Source: Lysobacteraceae bacterium
Lineage (GTDB): Bacteria > Pseudomonadota > Gammaproteobacteria > DSM-19610
Direction: 5' to 3'
Assembly: GCA_020201295.1 (NCBI GenBank)
Contig: JAIVHA010000025.1
Location: 14,501-20,403, forward strand
Length of the DNA stretch: 5,903 nt
In this document: piece by piece, positions 5,616-5,903 of the stretch
How positions within the stretch are numbered: position 1 is the stretch's first letter
Layout: the number at the start of each line of letters is the position of its first letter
The notes under the pieces: generated by a model
Told to the model about the DNA's origin: nothing
Databases searched by the model: none
Seen by the model: the letters and a program-made list of their open reading frames with translations, nothing else
Position numbers and translations under genes: made by a program

Positions 5616-5903
5616 ATGCTGAAGTGGCTCTGGCTTTCCCTGTTCGTCATCCTGCTCGACCAGGCCACCAAATACCTGGCCGACAGCCTGTTGAGCTGGG
5701 GTCAGCCGGTGCCGGTGCTGCCGTTTTTCAATCTCACCTTGTTGTACAACACCGGCGCCGCCTTCAGTTTCCTCAGTGACGCCGGCGGCTGGCAACGCTG
5801 GTTTTTTATCCTGTTGGCCCTGGGCGTGAGCGCGGTGCTGGTACACTGGCTGCGTCGCCTGCCACGGGAACAACTGCGCATGGCCATTGCCCTGTCTTTG
5901 ATC
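5616..5903 (+). CDS. lspA: Lipoprotein signal peptidase (signal peptidase II), 5' part
   Basis: The first 96 codons are present and the gene continues past the right edge. LspA is an inner-membrane aspartyl protease that removes the signal peptide from diacylglyceryl-modified prolipoproteins. Visible family features: a first membrane helix (about 4-22) with D15-x-x-x-K19, then LPFFNLTLLYNTGAAFSFLSD (35-55) containing the conserved N45-x-GAAFS, then GGWQRWFF and a second hydrophobic helix (about 62-79). The two catalytic aspartates lie in the missing part. ATG 5616 is supported by an in-frame TGA immediately upstream (5610-5612) and by alignment of MLKWLWL with the first helix of E. coli LspA. 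No clear Shine-Dalgarno is visible. The gene follows ileS, as is usual in proteobacteria, but with a 139-nt gap filled mostly by the palindrome. Confidence 0.95.
   Translation, partial: MLKWLWLSLFVILLDQATKYLADSLLSWGQPVPVLPFFNLTLLYNTGAAFSFLSDAGGWQRWFFILLALGVSAVLVHWLRRLPREQLRMAIALSLI

Overview
The window looks like a high-GC gammaproteobacterial chromosome. It carries the classic ribF-ileS-lspA block on the plus strand, and the protein signatures of all three genes are closest to the proteobacterial versions I know. I cannot name a genus from sequence alone. Three places in or beside this housekeeping block look remodelled: ribF has lost its riboflavin-kinase core, a small nuclease gene with perfect inverted repeats sits between ribF and ileS, and a different palindromic repeat sits between ileS and lspA.

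Layout. Positions 1-669 (minus strand) hold the N-terminal 223 codons of a secreted DUF3494 ice-binding-family protein that runs off the left edge. Positions 670-1343 form a long intergenic region without a convincing gene. It contains a small palindrome just upstream of the ice-binding gene's ribosome-binding site, an AT-rich stretch, a few weak hairpins, and a perfect 27-bp tandem duplication at 1153-1206. A good sigma70-type promoter at 1323-1350 then drives ribF (1374-2132). murJ, often upstream of ribF in this group, is not seen here.

RibF (252 aa) has an intact N-terminal FMN adenylyltransferase domain. Its C-terminal riboflavin-kinase domain jumps in frame from the GRTI motif straight to the D-Q-Q-I-Y-G-R segment, skipping roughly 58 residues that include the PTAN motif and the catalytic Glu region. 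It is followed by a 455-bp unit (2147-2601) bounded by perfect 29-bp inverted repeats and carrying one gene, a GxxExxY-family PD-(D/E)XK nuclease-like protein of 126 aa. ileS (2633-5476, 947 aa) is complete with all diagnostic motifs. A 90-bp imperfect palindrome (5492-5581) separates it from lspA, whose first 96 codons lie before the right edge.

How it fits together. RibF makes FMN and FAD in its bifunctional form, IleS charges tRNA-Ile, and LspA is the lipoprotein signal peptidase, so the plus-strand genes are functionally unrelated but traditionally co-transcribed. No separate promoter is evident before ileS or lspA. Transcription from the ribF promoter would therefore have to cross the nuclease unit and the palindrome. 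The best candidates for something new are the kinase-deleted RibF and the inverted-repeat/GxxExxY unit.
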